This document shows, piece by piece, positions 8,594-16,359 of a DNA stretch of 64,000 bases; position 1 is the first letter of the stretch, and each line of letters opens with the position of its first letter. This stretch comes from Paenibacillus sp. KS-LC4. Lineage in GTDB: Bacteria; Bacillota; Bacilli; Paenibacillales; Paenibacillaceae. The stretch is taken from the NCBI RefSeq assembly GCF_036894955.1, contig NZ_CP145905.1:5250001-5314000 (forward strand), given 5' to 3'. The translations under genes and the position numbers were made by a program. The notes beneath the pieces were generated by a model that was given only the letters and a program-made list of their open reading frames with translations, did no database searches and was not told the DNA's origin.

Positions 8594-10299
8594 CACGCTT
8601 CCTCCTTGTCCTCCCATATAACCTCCGTTCGAAAGCCATTCAGCGGCGAAGGGGAAGCAGAGAACCGCAAGCCCGATTGACCGCCGTATAGCTGTGCCAA
8701 CCGCTGATGTGTATTCCATAGGCCGCAGCCAGTGTGCTCATCCAAAGGAACAGCAAGCGACATACGCAGCTTAACCATCTCCTCCTTCGTCAGGCCGCCG
8801 CCATTATCATCAACGATGAGCCGATTCACGCCGTTATGGCGCAGCCCTTTAATTTGGACAATGCCAAATTGCAGCTGGCTTTCAATTCCGTGGACGACTG
8901 AATTTTCCACAATAGGCTGAATGAGCAGCCGCGGAATTTTCAAATCCATCATTTCCTCAGGAATATCAATTTCATAGTGCAGACGCTGGATACGGAGCTG
9001 CTGAATAATCAAATAGTTTTCCACCAGCTTAAGCTCCTCACGCACCGTCGTCATGCTATTTTCCATTCGTGTCGTGTAGCGATAGTATTCACCTAAATTT
9101 AGTGACATCGCCACGACAGCCTCCTTATCGCCAAGATTCGCCATATTTTTAATATAAAATAAACAGTTATATAAAAAATGCGGGTTGATCTGCGATTGGA
9201 GCTGCTTCAGCGTCGCTTCCTTGGAGCGCAGCGTCTCCATGTAAACCTTGTCGATCAGCTCCTGAATCTGCTCCGCCATCTCATTAAAGCTGCTGAACAG
9301 AAACTCAAATTCATTGTTAGGACGCTGCTTCAGACGGGTAGAAAACTGTCCGTCCTTGATACGCTGCACTCCCCGCACCAGCAGCACAATCGGTCGCTGA
9401 ACATTGCGATACAGCAAAAGGGTAGACAAAACGCCCAGCGCCATTAATAATCCAATGGAGATATAAAACAAATTGCGGCTTGTATTAATCGGCGCAAACA
9501 CGCTCGCGAGCGGCACAGCATCAACCAAATACCAGCCAAGGCTGGCGGACCTAATATAATTTACAATATACTGCTGGCGATTAATTTCAAGATTAAGGCT
9601 GCCGCTGCCCGCAAGCTGCAAGCTTTCCAGCTGCTCCATCGCCTGTGTGACAAGCCGATAGTTGCCGTTAAAGCCCATGATCGGCGCTTCGCCCGGATGA
9701 TAAAGAAAAGGCTCGCGCGCCTCATCCTGCTGGAGCGAGTTGAGCATATTTTTTAAATTGGCATCGGTGAACCGCACCTCTACATATAAATTTGGCATGT
9801 CCGACTGCTGCATGCGACTGAACAGCATTTCCTTAATGCCGAACGTTGTCGCATATTCATGAACCCACTTGCCCATGTCTCTGGCTGCAAGCTTCTGCTC
9901 GTCATAATGGGCGGAATAATCCGTCGAGATCAGCTCCTTGGTGTCGCGCAAATATAAAATAATTTGATTCGTCCAAGCGCTCGTCGTCGTTTGCATATTC
10001 AGCATATCCACAAGGCGCAAGTGGCGCTGGAGCTGAACAAGCTCATCATTTTTCCCCCGGCCCTCCACATACTCTCGAATGCTGTAATCGCGGCTTGCCG
10101 AGGTGGAGTGCTTCACCAGCTGATCCACCATCATGTCGAGCTGGCTCATAAAAAAACCGAGGCGGTTAAGATTCTGCTCCTTAATCGTCGTCTGCACCAC
10201 GTCTACGCTTACTTGGTTCGAATAGCCGTAAAGCAAAATAATCGGGATGAGCAGCGCAATAATCAAAGCTATCATTTTCCGAAATGTCGTCATCTTCAT
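8593..10299 (-). CDS. YesM-type membrane sensor histidine kinase
   Basis: Sensor kinase of 568 residues. It has one membrane span near residues 8-26, a large extracytoplasmic sensor region (about 27-275), a second span (about 278-300), a HAMP segment, and the His_kinase domain in which QINPHFLYNCLF carries the phospho-histidine. The ATP-binding part has N and G boxes (PIVENSVVHG, VDDNGGG). Its stop overlaps the response regulator start, so the two are made together. It likely senses an extracellular carbohydrate, or the loaded binding protein, for the neighbouring transporter; that is inference. Confidence 0.93.
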   Translation of the reverse strand: MKMTTFRKMIALIIALLIPIILLYGYSNQVSVDVVQTTIKEQNLNRLGFFMSQLDMMVDQLVKHSTSASRDYSIREYVEGRGKNDELVQLQRHLRLVDMLNMQTTTSAWTNQIILYLRDTKELISTDYSAHYDEQKLAARDMGKWVHEYATTFGIKEMLFSRMQQSDMPNLYVEVRFTDANLKNMLNSLQQDEAREPFLYHPGEAPIMGFNGNYRLVTQAMEQLESLQLAGSGSLNLEINRQQYIVNYIRSASLGWYLVDAVPLASVFAPINTSRNLFYISIGLLMALGVLSTLLLYRNVQRPIVLLVRGVQRIKDGQFSTRLKQRPNNEFEFLFSSFNEMAEQIQELIDKVYMETLRSKEATLKQLQSQINPHFLYNCLFYIKNMANLGDKEAVVAMSLNLGEYYRYTTRMENSMTTVREELKLVENYLIIQQLRIQRLHYEIDIPEEMMDLKIPRLLIQPIVENSVVHGIESQLQFGIVQIKGLRHNGVNRLIVDDNGGGLTKEEMVKLRMSLAVPLDEHTGCGLWNTHQRLAQLYGGQSGLRFSASPSPLNGFRTEVIWEDKEEA

Positions 10300-10650
10300 C
10301 GCTTTTCCTCCGCCTTACGTTATAAGTTCAATCTCCTGGTCTGCTGCGGATCACGGGAATCAACGCCATTCTACCATCATTTTCGCGCAAAAGAAAACGC
10401 TTACCTAATGTTGCATAAGGAGAAACCGCTATGTATTCAAAACAAATTGCAAAGCAAACAGGCATTTTCCGCACATGTCGCTGGTGCAGAAAAATGCCTG
10501 TTTTCGTATGCAAAATAAAAAATTGCTGCTGTCCTCCAGCAGAAAGAGATGGCCGGCGTCTACACGATGGCCAACCAAATGGAAGCTAGAAAAATAAGCT
10601 TTCACATATTACAACTGCGTGTCACATTTGGCTGAACAATTCGTCTTATT
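10300..10650. other. Intergenic region between the kinase gene and the restriction-modification island
   Basis: About 350 bp without a convincing gene. It would hold the promoter of the yesM-type gene (about 10300-10440) and contains a strong hairpin at 10456-10504. GC content falls sharply beyond about 10640, which marks the left edge of the AT-rich cassette. Short frames here have no ribosome site or family resemblance. Confidence 0.5.
10456..10504. terminator. Hairpin terminator at the left flank of the restriction island
   Basis: A 13-bp stem, AAACAGGCATTTT pairing with AAAATGCCTGTTT, with a ~22-nt loop. It lies downstream of the minus-strand methyltransferase gene (about 150 bp away) and could terminate it, or mark an insertion boundary. 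Confidence 0.5.
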
Positions 10651-12378
10651 TTAAAGTTTAATGTCAAAAGCTCTCAAAATATTCTCTTCTATTAGTAGTT
10701 CTAATTTAAGCACTTCATTTTCATCATAAACATTTTCTACGAGTTTTTTAGTGAGATTAATAGCTTCAAGAGAATTTATATTTAACGGATCTGGCAGTAA
10801 ATAATTTTTTACGTATTGAGTTAAGTATCTTTTTCTCCCTGAATAAAGCACATTTTGAAACTCAATTTCATGATATTTGTTCATTATTTTTGAGTTAGCT
10901 ACTGCTGTTGCTAAATATAATAAATCTGAATTTCGATCATCTATAAGGGATAACCAATAACAGTTTCCATCAACCATATAACCCGTCAAATCAATCGCAA
11001 ATTTAGGAGACGGGCTTATATCTGGAAAGATTACTTTAGGTTTATTTAGAGCGTTTGGATCCTGAGGAACCCAAATTTCATACCAATTCCTCTTAGCTCT
11101 TATGACATATTTTCTTCCTTCTAGTTGTTGCCTATGCATATTCAAATATTTTTGTGCATTAGGATACTTCGTTATATCAATAGCTTCTTTTTTTTCATGA
11201 TTGCTAAAATGAGTATATAATATTCTTTTTTTAACCTTAGCAGAATCAATTCTCCATTTCGAAGCACTATCAGAAGATACAAGTAGAAAAAGTAAATCTC
11301 CCTCCGGGATAAACTCCTCTTTTTCCCATTTATCACTTATGAAAACATTATCAGCAGTAGTCTTTATCCCTACTCTCACCTTGAAAACATCCTCAAATTT
11401 ACAGTGCGAATTTTTTCTAAGTTTATCAGCCCATTCTTTATCCTCTTTGGAAGCCATCACCCAGAGTTCCGCCGGATCTTCTGATATACCTAAATAACCA
11501 ACCGTTACTTTATATTTTTTATCATTAATATTATATATACCACTGCTATTTTTATTTAATGCGTGAAAAAGGGTTTTCGCATTTACTACTTTATCATCTA
11601 TATCATGATTTGCTTCCTCGTAAACCTTCATGAAATTTACTTCTTTATTTCTCTTAATTTCATTATTTTTTTTCTTCCTCCCGATAAAGATAGCAGGTAA
11701 TACAGCAGCATTAAAAAGTTTTGTATCTCCTAGATCAATGACCTCTAATATTTCGTAATTATCATCCAAAAATTTGCGGGTGTCTTTCCCCCCAGTTGTA
11801 GTCAAATATCTGTTTGATGTAATTACACAGATTATACCGTCTTCCTTTAACTGTTTGGTCATCGCAACAAGAAAAACTTGGTACAAATCAACTCTACCCT
11901 TTAAGTTGAATTTTAAACTTAATTGTTGTGCTTTATCAGCCCCCATAACTTGCGTTCTAACGTAAGGAGGGTTAGCTATAATTAAATCCGCTTTTTTTAT
12001 TATTCCATTTTCATGTAATGGACTTACTTGAGATGATTCAGTTTGAGAAAACAGATCATAATCTGCTTCATTCTCGAATAATTCTAAATAGTCCATATTG
12101 AATGTATCTATATTATTTTTACTATAGTTAAGATTTAATTGATCAATAGCTTCTTTACTAGTATCAATACCAATTAAATGAGAGGGGTAATTATGAAATA
12201 TATTATTAACAGCTTTAAGTAACTCTCCATCCCCACAAGAAGGATCAAGAATCGTTAGTTCAGAAGGTGCATTATTTGATTGCTGTTTAAAGTAATGAAG
12301 CAATTTTTCAGCCATAAAATTAGAAAGATCAGCCGATGTATAATGTGAACCCGTCTCTTTAGTTGATAAAACATTCAT
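10651..12378 (-). CDS. Type II N6-adenine DNA methyltransferase (Eco57I/TaqI-like)
   Basis: Modification enzyme of 575 residues that protects host DNA by methylating adenine. Near the N-terminus it has KETGSHYTSADLSNFM, then SAM-binding motif I DPSCGDG (residues 45-51) and the catalytic motif IV NPPY (136-139) in IIANPPYVRTQ; the C-terminal half is the large target-recognition region of gamma-class enzymes. The start is supported by AAGGGG upstream. It is divergent from the controller and endonuclease genes, sharing a 149-bp regulatory region that holds 21-bp-spaced repeats. Base composition is far more AT-rich than the flanking genes and codon use differs, a sign of transfer. Recognition sequence unknown. 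Confidence 0.93.
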   Translation of the reverse strand: MNVLSTKETGSHYTSADLSNFMAEKLLHYFKQQSNNAPSELTILDPSCGDGELLKAVNNIFHNYPSHLIGIDTSKEAIDQLNLNYSKNNIDTFNMDYLELFENEADYDLFSQTESSQVSPLHENGIIKKADLIIANPPYVRTQVMGADKAQQLSLKFNLKGRVDLYQVFLVAMTKQLKEDGIICVITSNRYLTTTGGKDTRKFLDDNYEILEVIDLGDTKLFNAAVLPAIFIGRKKKNNEIKRNKEVNFMKVYEEANHDIDDKVVNAKTLFHALNKNSSGIYNINDKKYKVTVGYLGISEDPAELWVMASKEDKEWADKLRKNSHCKFEDVFKVRVGIKTTADNVFISDKWEKEEFIPEGDLLFLLVSSDSASKWRIDSAKVKKRILYTHFSNHEKKEAIDITKYPNAQKYLNMHRQQLEGRKYVIRAKRNWYEIWVPQDPNALNKPKVIFPDISPSPKFAIDLTGYMVDGNCYWLSLIDDRNSDLLYLATAVANSKIMNKYHEIEFQNVLYSGRKRYLTQYVKNYLLPDPLNINSLEAINLTKKLVENVYDENEVLKLELLIEENILRAFDIKL

Positions 12379-12411
12379 ATTTTATAAAACCCCTTATTTA
12401 TTTTTTGAATC

Positions 12412-12495
12412 TATAAAATTTATCAACACCTTAATGATGCTTATTTACATCTCAAAGATGCTTATCAACATCCAAATGATGCTTATAGACTGTCG
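12412..12495. repeat. 21-bp-period direct repeats between methyltransferase and controller genes
   Basis: Three full units start at 12433, 12454 and 12475, exactly 21 bp apart, each with GATGCTTAT at positions 4-12 of the unit; the second half of another unit (TTATCAACA) precedes them at about 12420-12428. The period equals two helical turns, so proteins on successive units would sit on the same face. The last unit overlaps where a -35 would be for the TATAAT at 12498-12503, which has no good -35 of its own. Most likely the operator array for the C protein; this is inference. Confidence 0.75.
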
Positions 12496-12497
12496 AA

Positions 12498-12503
12498 TAT
12501 AAT
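12498..12503 (+). promoter_or_regulatory. -10 element of the C protein/endonuclease promoter
   Basis: Perfect TATAAT 25 nt before the controller ATG, with no recognisable -35 (AATGAT at the expected place, within a repeat unit). This fits activation by the C protein. The ATG at 12528 has no Shine-Dalgarno sequence, so the transcript may be leaderless or nearly so. Confidence 0.5.
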
Positions 12504-12527
12504 CTTTATCTTTGGGATAATTATAAC

Positions 12528-12785
12528 ATGAACAATAACATAAAATATCAAAAAAACGAAAAAACGAATGAGGATTTTTTAAGGCAAGTAGGAAAAAAAG
12601 TGAAGTTTTTCAGGCATTTGAAAGGTATCACTCAAGAAGCACTAGCACATGATGCTGGGCTAGATCGTACTTTCCTTGGCTACGTAGAAAGGGGAGAAAA
12701 AAACATCAGTGTTTTAAATTTAAAAAACATAGCTGATGCACTTGAAGTTGAAATCTCAGAATTATTACCACAGGAGGAAACATGA
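12528..12785 (+). CDS. Controller (C) protein, XRE-type helix-turn-helix
   Basis: Small DNA-binding protein of 85 residues. The helix-turn-helix spans about residues 21-75 (VKFFRHLKGITQEALA, HDAGLDRTFLGYVERGEKN, LKNIADAL), as in C proteins of type II restriction systems. Such proteins activate their own gene and the endonuclease gene after a delay, letting methylation happen first, and can repress the methylase. The 3' end overlaps the endonuclease gene by four bases (ATGA). No clear ribosome site precedes the ATG. Composition is AT-rich like its two partners. Confidence 0.9.
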   Translation: MNNNIKYQKNEKTNEDFLRQVGKKVKFFRHLKGITQEALAHDAGLDRTFLGYVERGEKNISVLNLKNIADALEVEISELLPQEET

Positions 12786-13828
12786 AAAGGGCATACACAA
12801 TCAAAAATAATATCACAGTCGACCGTTTGAGCATTTATGACGTAATTGAAATAGGTGATGAACATTATTGGTTACCTTCGAAAGAACTAGAATTTTTGCT
12901 TTCCGAACAATTAGTTGGGCTCAATTTAAATGGGCTTCCGTTACGCACACGATCTAAAGTTGTAAAATCTCATGTATGCTTAGCATTAGGCTACCCCGTT
13001 CCAAATTCTTTCAAAAAAACCCAACCGCGTTTTGCATGTCAAAATTTTGATGTTTATACTCAAAAATCAAATAATTTACAAATATGGAATGAAGAGGTTT
13101 CACCTTCGCGTCGATATGTGTTAATAAGAATAACAGATGATGATGTAATATCTCAAGTTAAGGTAGTATCAGGAGATACAATATCGGATTTAGATAAGAC
13201 AGGAAAATTAACTACGAAATATCAAGCGAGCTTAAACAGACCTAAAACATTAATTGCTGAGCAATTGAGTTCGAAAGATACAGATTTCGTGCAATCAATC
13301 TATTCAGAAAATTATGAAATATCAAAAATGGTTTCTCCTTCAGCTTATCCTGAGTTTCAACAACTAATGCCCCTTGATAAAATTTTTAAAAAATTATGTG
13401 CAATTGTAGGACAACGAATACCTTATGAAGGTGCATTGCAAGAGAGGAATCGTGGCGGAAATTTACACAAGTTAGTTTGTAAGTCGTTAGGATATTCCTA
13501 TTTTAATGACGATGGTAAATTTCCAGATGTAAAGCATCAGCTTCTAGAAGTTAAATTGCAGACTTCCCCTACAATCGATTTAGGTTTATTCCTGCCAAAT
13601 GATGCCTCTTATTTAGATCTACCTAAAATTGCAGGTGAAAATATACGCATGTGTGATGTAAGATATGCAATCTTTTATGGCGAGTTATTTGGGAATGAAA
13701 TTGAAATCACCAATTTTTACTTAGTTGTTGGAAAGGATTTCTTTAGTCATTTTAGACAATTCGAAGGTAAGAAAATTAATAGAAAGCTACAAATCCCATT
13801 AGGTAGAGAATTTTGGGAAGAAGATTAG
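12782..13828 (+). CDS. Type II restriction endonuclease, PD-(D/E)XK type
   Basis: Protein of 348 residues coupled to the C gene through an ATGA overlap, with CAGGAGG just upstream. I do not recognise a named enzyme, but residues 246-258 read KFPDVKHQLLEVK: Pro248-Asp249 and Glu256-x-Lys258 form a canonical PD-x6-ExK nuclease core, and a PxxDLG segment follows. With a divergent DNA methyltransferase and a C protein next to it, the role as the restriction partner is well supported by context. It should cut unmethylated DNA at the site protected by the methyltransferase. Target sequence unknown. Confidence 0.85.
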   Translation: MKRAYTIKNNITVDRLSIYDVIEIGDEHYWLPSKELEFLLSEQLVGLNLNGLPLRTRSKVVKSHVCLALGYPVPNSFKKTQPRFACQNFDVYTQKSNNLQIWNEEVSPSRRYVLIRITDDDVISQVKVVSGDTISDLDKTGKLTTKYQASLNRPKTLIAEQLSSKDTDFVQSIYSENYEISKMVSPSAYPEFQQLMPLDKIFKKLCAIVGQRIPYEGALQERNRGGNLHKLVCKSLGYSYFNDDGKFPDVKHQLLEVKLQTSPTIDLGLFLPNDASYLDLPKIAGENIRMCDVRYAIFYGELFGNEIEITNFYLVVGKDFFSHFRQFEGKKINRKLQIPLGREFWEED

Positions 13829-13958
13829 TTCATTTCCTTACTATACTCAGTGGGGTATATGTTAATTGGCTTTTGATAAAGTAACTTTACGTATTACTAT
13901 AGTCCTGTTTTGTGATGAACTAACATTCCTTACATGCAAGTAATTTAAAAAATGAAGC

Positions 13959-13988
13959 AAAATAGCCGTCTAGCATGGACGGCTATTT
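13959..13988. terminator. Terminator at the right flank of the restriction island
   Basis: Twelve-bp stem AAAATAGCCGTC with GACGGCTATTT, 7-nt loop, flanked by A-rich and T-rich sequence on both sides, so it can serve both the endonuclease gene (+) and the convergent chemoreceptor gene (-). Confidence 0.75.
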
Positions 13989-14025
13989 CAATTTTCACTC
14001 TAATTGAAGAATAAAATTCTACAGT

Positions 14026-16020
14026 TTACAGTTTAAAGCTGCCTACTTTGTTTTGCAGCTCGGAAGCAATTTCCGACAGACCGACTGCTGATGAGGAAAT
14101 GCCCTCCATGGCGTCGAGCTGCTGGTTGCCAGCCTGCGTCACCTGGCGGAACGATTGTGACGATTCGTTCGCAATACCCGAAACCTCATGAACGGATGCC
14201 GCCACCTCCTCAGCACTTGCCGACATTTCCTCCGTCACAGCTGAAACATCATGAATTTGCTGGACGATCAACCTCGTGGATTGCTCAATGCTTGCCAGCG
14301 CCTGCCTCGCTTCCTCTGTTACGCGCAGTCCCCCCCGCATATCCTCCGAAACTTTGTATTTCATCATATCGTAAGTAGCTGCAACCAGCTTCGTCATCCG
14401 GCCAATCGTCTCCAGTATTTGATCCGCTGTCGTCTTCGACTGGTCTGCCAGCTTCTGCACCTCCTGTGCAACGACGGCAAAGCCTTTCCCGTGATCGCCC
14501 GCCCGTGATGCTTCAATGGCCGCATTAAGCGACAGAAGATTCGTCTGCTTGGCAATGCCTGCAATCGCTGTACTCATCTGCGTCACCTGTGCGCTAAGCT
14601 CATGCAGCTGCTCGATCTGCTCGGAGGAGCGGTCGATGGATTCGCCGATTTTTCTCATTTGGACCGTTACTTCCTGTACTTTATCGCTGCCTTCCATAAC
14701 ATTGTGCTCCGTCTCCTTCGACGATTGCACAATTTCAGACGAGGCTTCGGCAATTCTCGTAATGCCGATCGCCATTTCCTCCATCGTTCTGCGCGTCTCG
14801 TCCGTCATGCGCGCTTGATTTTCCGCCCCTTGTGCCGCTCCACCGATCAGCTCCGATACAAGCTCCACCGTCTTCGTATTTTCCGTTGTGCTTGCACTAA
14901 GCTGCTGGCTGGCAGCCGCTAGCTGATTCGACGAATCCGCCACCTCCATGACAATGCCGCGGAGAGAAGCAACCATCGCGTTGAAGTTGCCGGCAAGCTC
15001 CCCGATTTCGTCCCGGCGCTTCGTCTCGACTTTTTCCTGCAAGTAGCCCTCGCTTACTCTTCTGGCTGCACGGTTTAATTGCTCGATAGGCCTTGTAATA
15101 GCGCGGATAATAAAAAATAGAATGAGAAATGCCGCAACGAGCGAAATGACCATAACGAGCAGCGAGTTAAGCAATATAGGCTGTGCGGCCTCCGTAAACT
15201 CCTGAGTTGGCAGAGCCCCGACCAATTTTAGTCCGGTATCCTTATTCGTTACGTAAAAGGCTTTGCGTTCCACATTATTAATCGGATCATTGTAGAATAG
15301 CTCTCCGCTATCCTGCTCCAAAATCGTCTGAATACCTTCATTATTAATCGGCGTTCCCACTTCAATGGTAGGATGCGCTAGAATAACGCCCTGCTGATCC
15401 ATTAAATAAACAAAGCCCTCTGAACCGATTTTGACATTCTGAATTAATTGCCCAATGGCCTCTACGCTCAAAGCAACGGTAACCCCGCCCTGACCATCCG
15501 CAAACGCTTGAGATACCGTAATCGTATACTTATTCGTCGTTGCTGATAGACCCGGCTGGGATACGACAACTTCTCCCGGGGCCGCCATAATCGCCTTGTA
15601 CCAAGAGCGCTCACGCGGGTCGTAATCCTCCTGTCCCGGATTCGGTGATTTCATCCAGTTGCCGTTCGCGTTGCCAATCGTTACAATCTCTACCTCTGGA
15701 TGGCTTGCTGTAAAATTGTCTATAAGCGCCTGAGCAGTCTCAGACCTTTCATCTACTGCTGCCGATGAGAGCAAGTAGGCTAATTGCTTTACATTGGCTT
15801 TCTCAAGCCCAATTATCTGATCGATTGAAATATCGAGCGAGGACACTGTAGAAGCTGCTGTTTGTCCCATTTTATCCTGAAGCTGAATTTTAGCGTTGCT
15901 GTAAGAAAAAAACGTAGAAACGGCCAGTGATAAAATGAGCATCAAGGAAATGTAGAGAAGGAGCCTGCTTCTGAGCCTCCTCATATAAAACTTTTGCTGC
16001 CACTGCGATTTTTTCTTCAT
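14026..16020 (-). CDS. Methyl-accepting chemotaxis protein with Cache sensor
   Basis: Chemoreceptor of 664 residues. Order: first membrane span about residues 15-38, extracellular Cache-type sensor (about 39-280, with DYDPRERSWYKA typical of dCache ligand domains), second span, HAMP (RAARRVSEGYL region), then the long cytoplasmic coiled coil with the conserved tip containing GKGFAVVAQEVQKLADQS that binds CheA/CheW. I take the ATG at 16020 as the start because AAGGAG lies 9 nt before it; an ATG at 16038 has a weaker GGGGGA site. It stands alone; no chemotaxis genes are nearby. Confidence 0.92.
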   Translation of the reverse strand: MKKKSQWQQKFYMRRLRSRLLLYISLMLILSLAVSTFFSYSNAKIQLQDKMGQTAASTVSSLDISIDQIIGLEKANVKQLAYLLSSAAVDERSETAQALIDNFTASHPEVEIVTIGNANGNWMKSPNPGQEDYDPRERSWYKAIMAAPGEVVVSQPGLSATTNKYTITVSQAFADGQGGVTVALSVEAIGQLIQNVKIGSEGFVYLMDQQGVILAHPTIEVGTPINNEGIQTILEQDSGELFYNDPINNVERKAFYVTNKDTGLKLVGALPTQEFTEAAQPILLNSLLVMVISLVAAFLILFFIIRAITRPIEQLNRAARRVSEGYLQEKVETKRRDEIGELAGNFNAMVASLRGIVMEVADSSNQLAAASQQLSASTTENTKTVELVSELIGGAAQGAENQARMTDETRRTMEEMAIGITRIAEASSEIVQSSKETEHNVMEGSDKVQEVTVQMRKIGESIDRSSEQIEQLHELSAQVTQMSTAIAGIAKQTNLLSLNAAIEASRAGDHGKGFAVVAQEVQKLADQSKTTADQILETIGRMTKLVAATYDMMKYKVSEDMRGGLRVTEEARQALASIEQSTRLIVQQIHDVSAVTEEMSASAEEVAASVHEVSGIANESSQSFRQVTQAGNQQLDAMEGISSSAVGLSEIASELQNKVGSFKL

Positions 16021-16241
16021 CTCTCTCTTCTCCTTCATGATAGGATTCCCCCAGCTTGCATTTATTGTATATGTAACTATAGTCGACAGAGCTCACTTGA
16101 AAATTGATAGAATTTTCTTTGTATTTGTAACAACTTTTCAACAAAATGATTATGGTATCCGTATCATCTTCCATTCACGGTTGCTAAATCGTTCCATACT
16201 AAAAGGCATTGTTTCCTTTCTATTCCTTTTTGCATATTTCA

Positions 16242-16277
16242 AAAAAAAGAAAGAGGAGCAAGATTGGCTCCTCTTTC
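16242..16277 (-). terminator. Terminator of the CopC-CopD gene
   Basis: Perfect 11-bp stem GAAAGAGGAGC/GCTCCTCTTTC with a 7-nt loop, followed on the minus strand by a run of eight T. The remaining space up to the chemoreceptor start (16021-16241) would carry that gene's promoter. Confidence 0.85.
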
Positions 16278-16359
16278 CGTTGTATGCTCATTCGTTTATG
16301 TTCGGATTATATGCGAATTAGTCGTTTCGCGGCCTAGCGGATATCGCTTGTTTTGCGCA

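Noticed and set aside
10300..10650. Small genes in the region left of the restriction island
   Set aside because: Frames here span a strong hairpin, lack ribosome sites and show no known domain.
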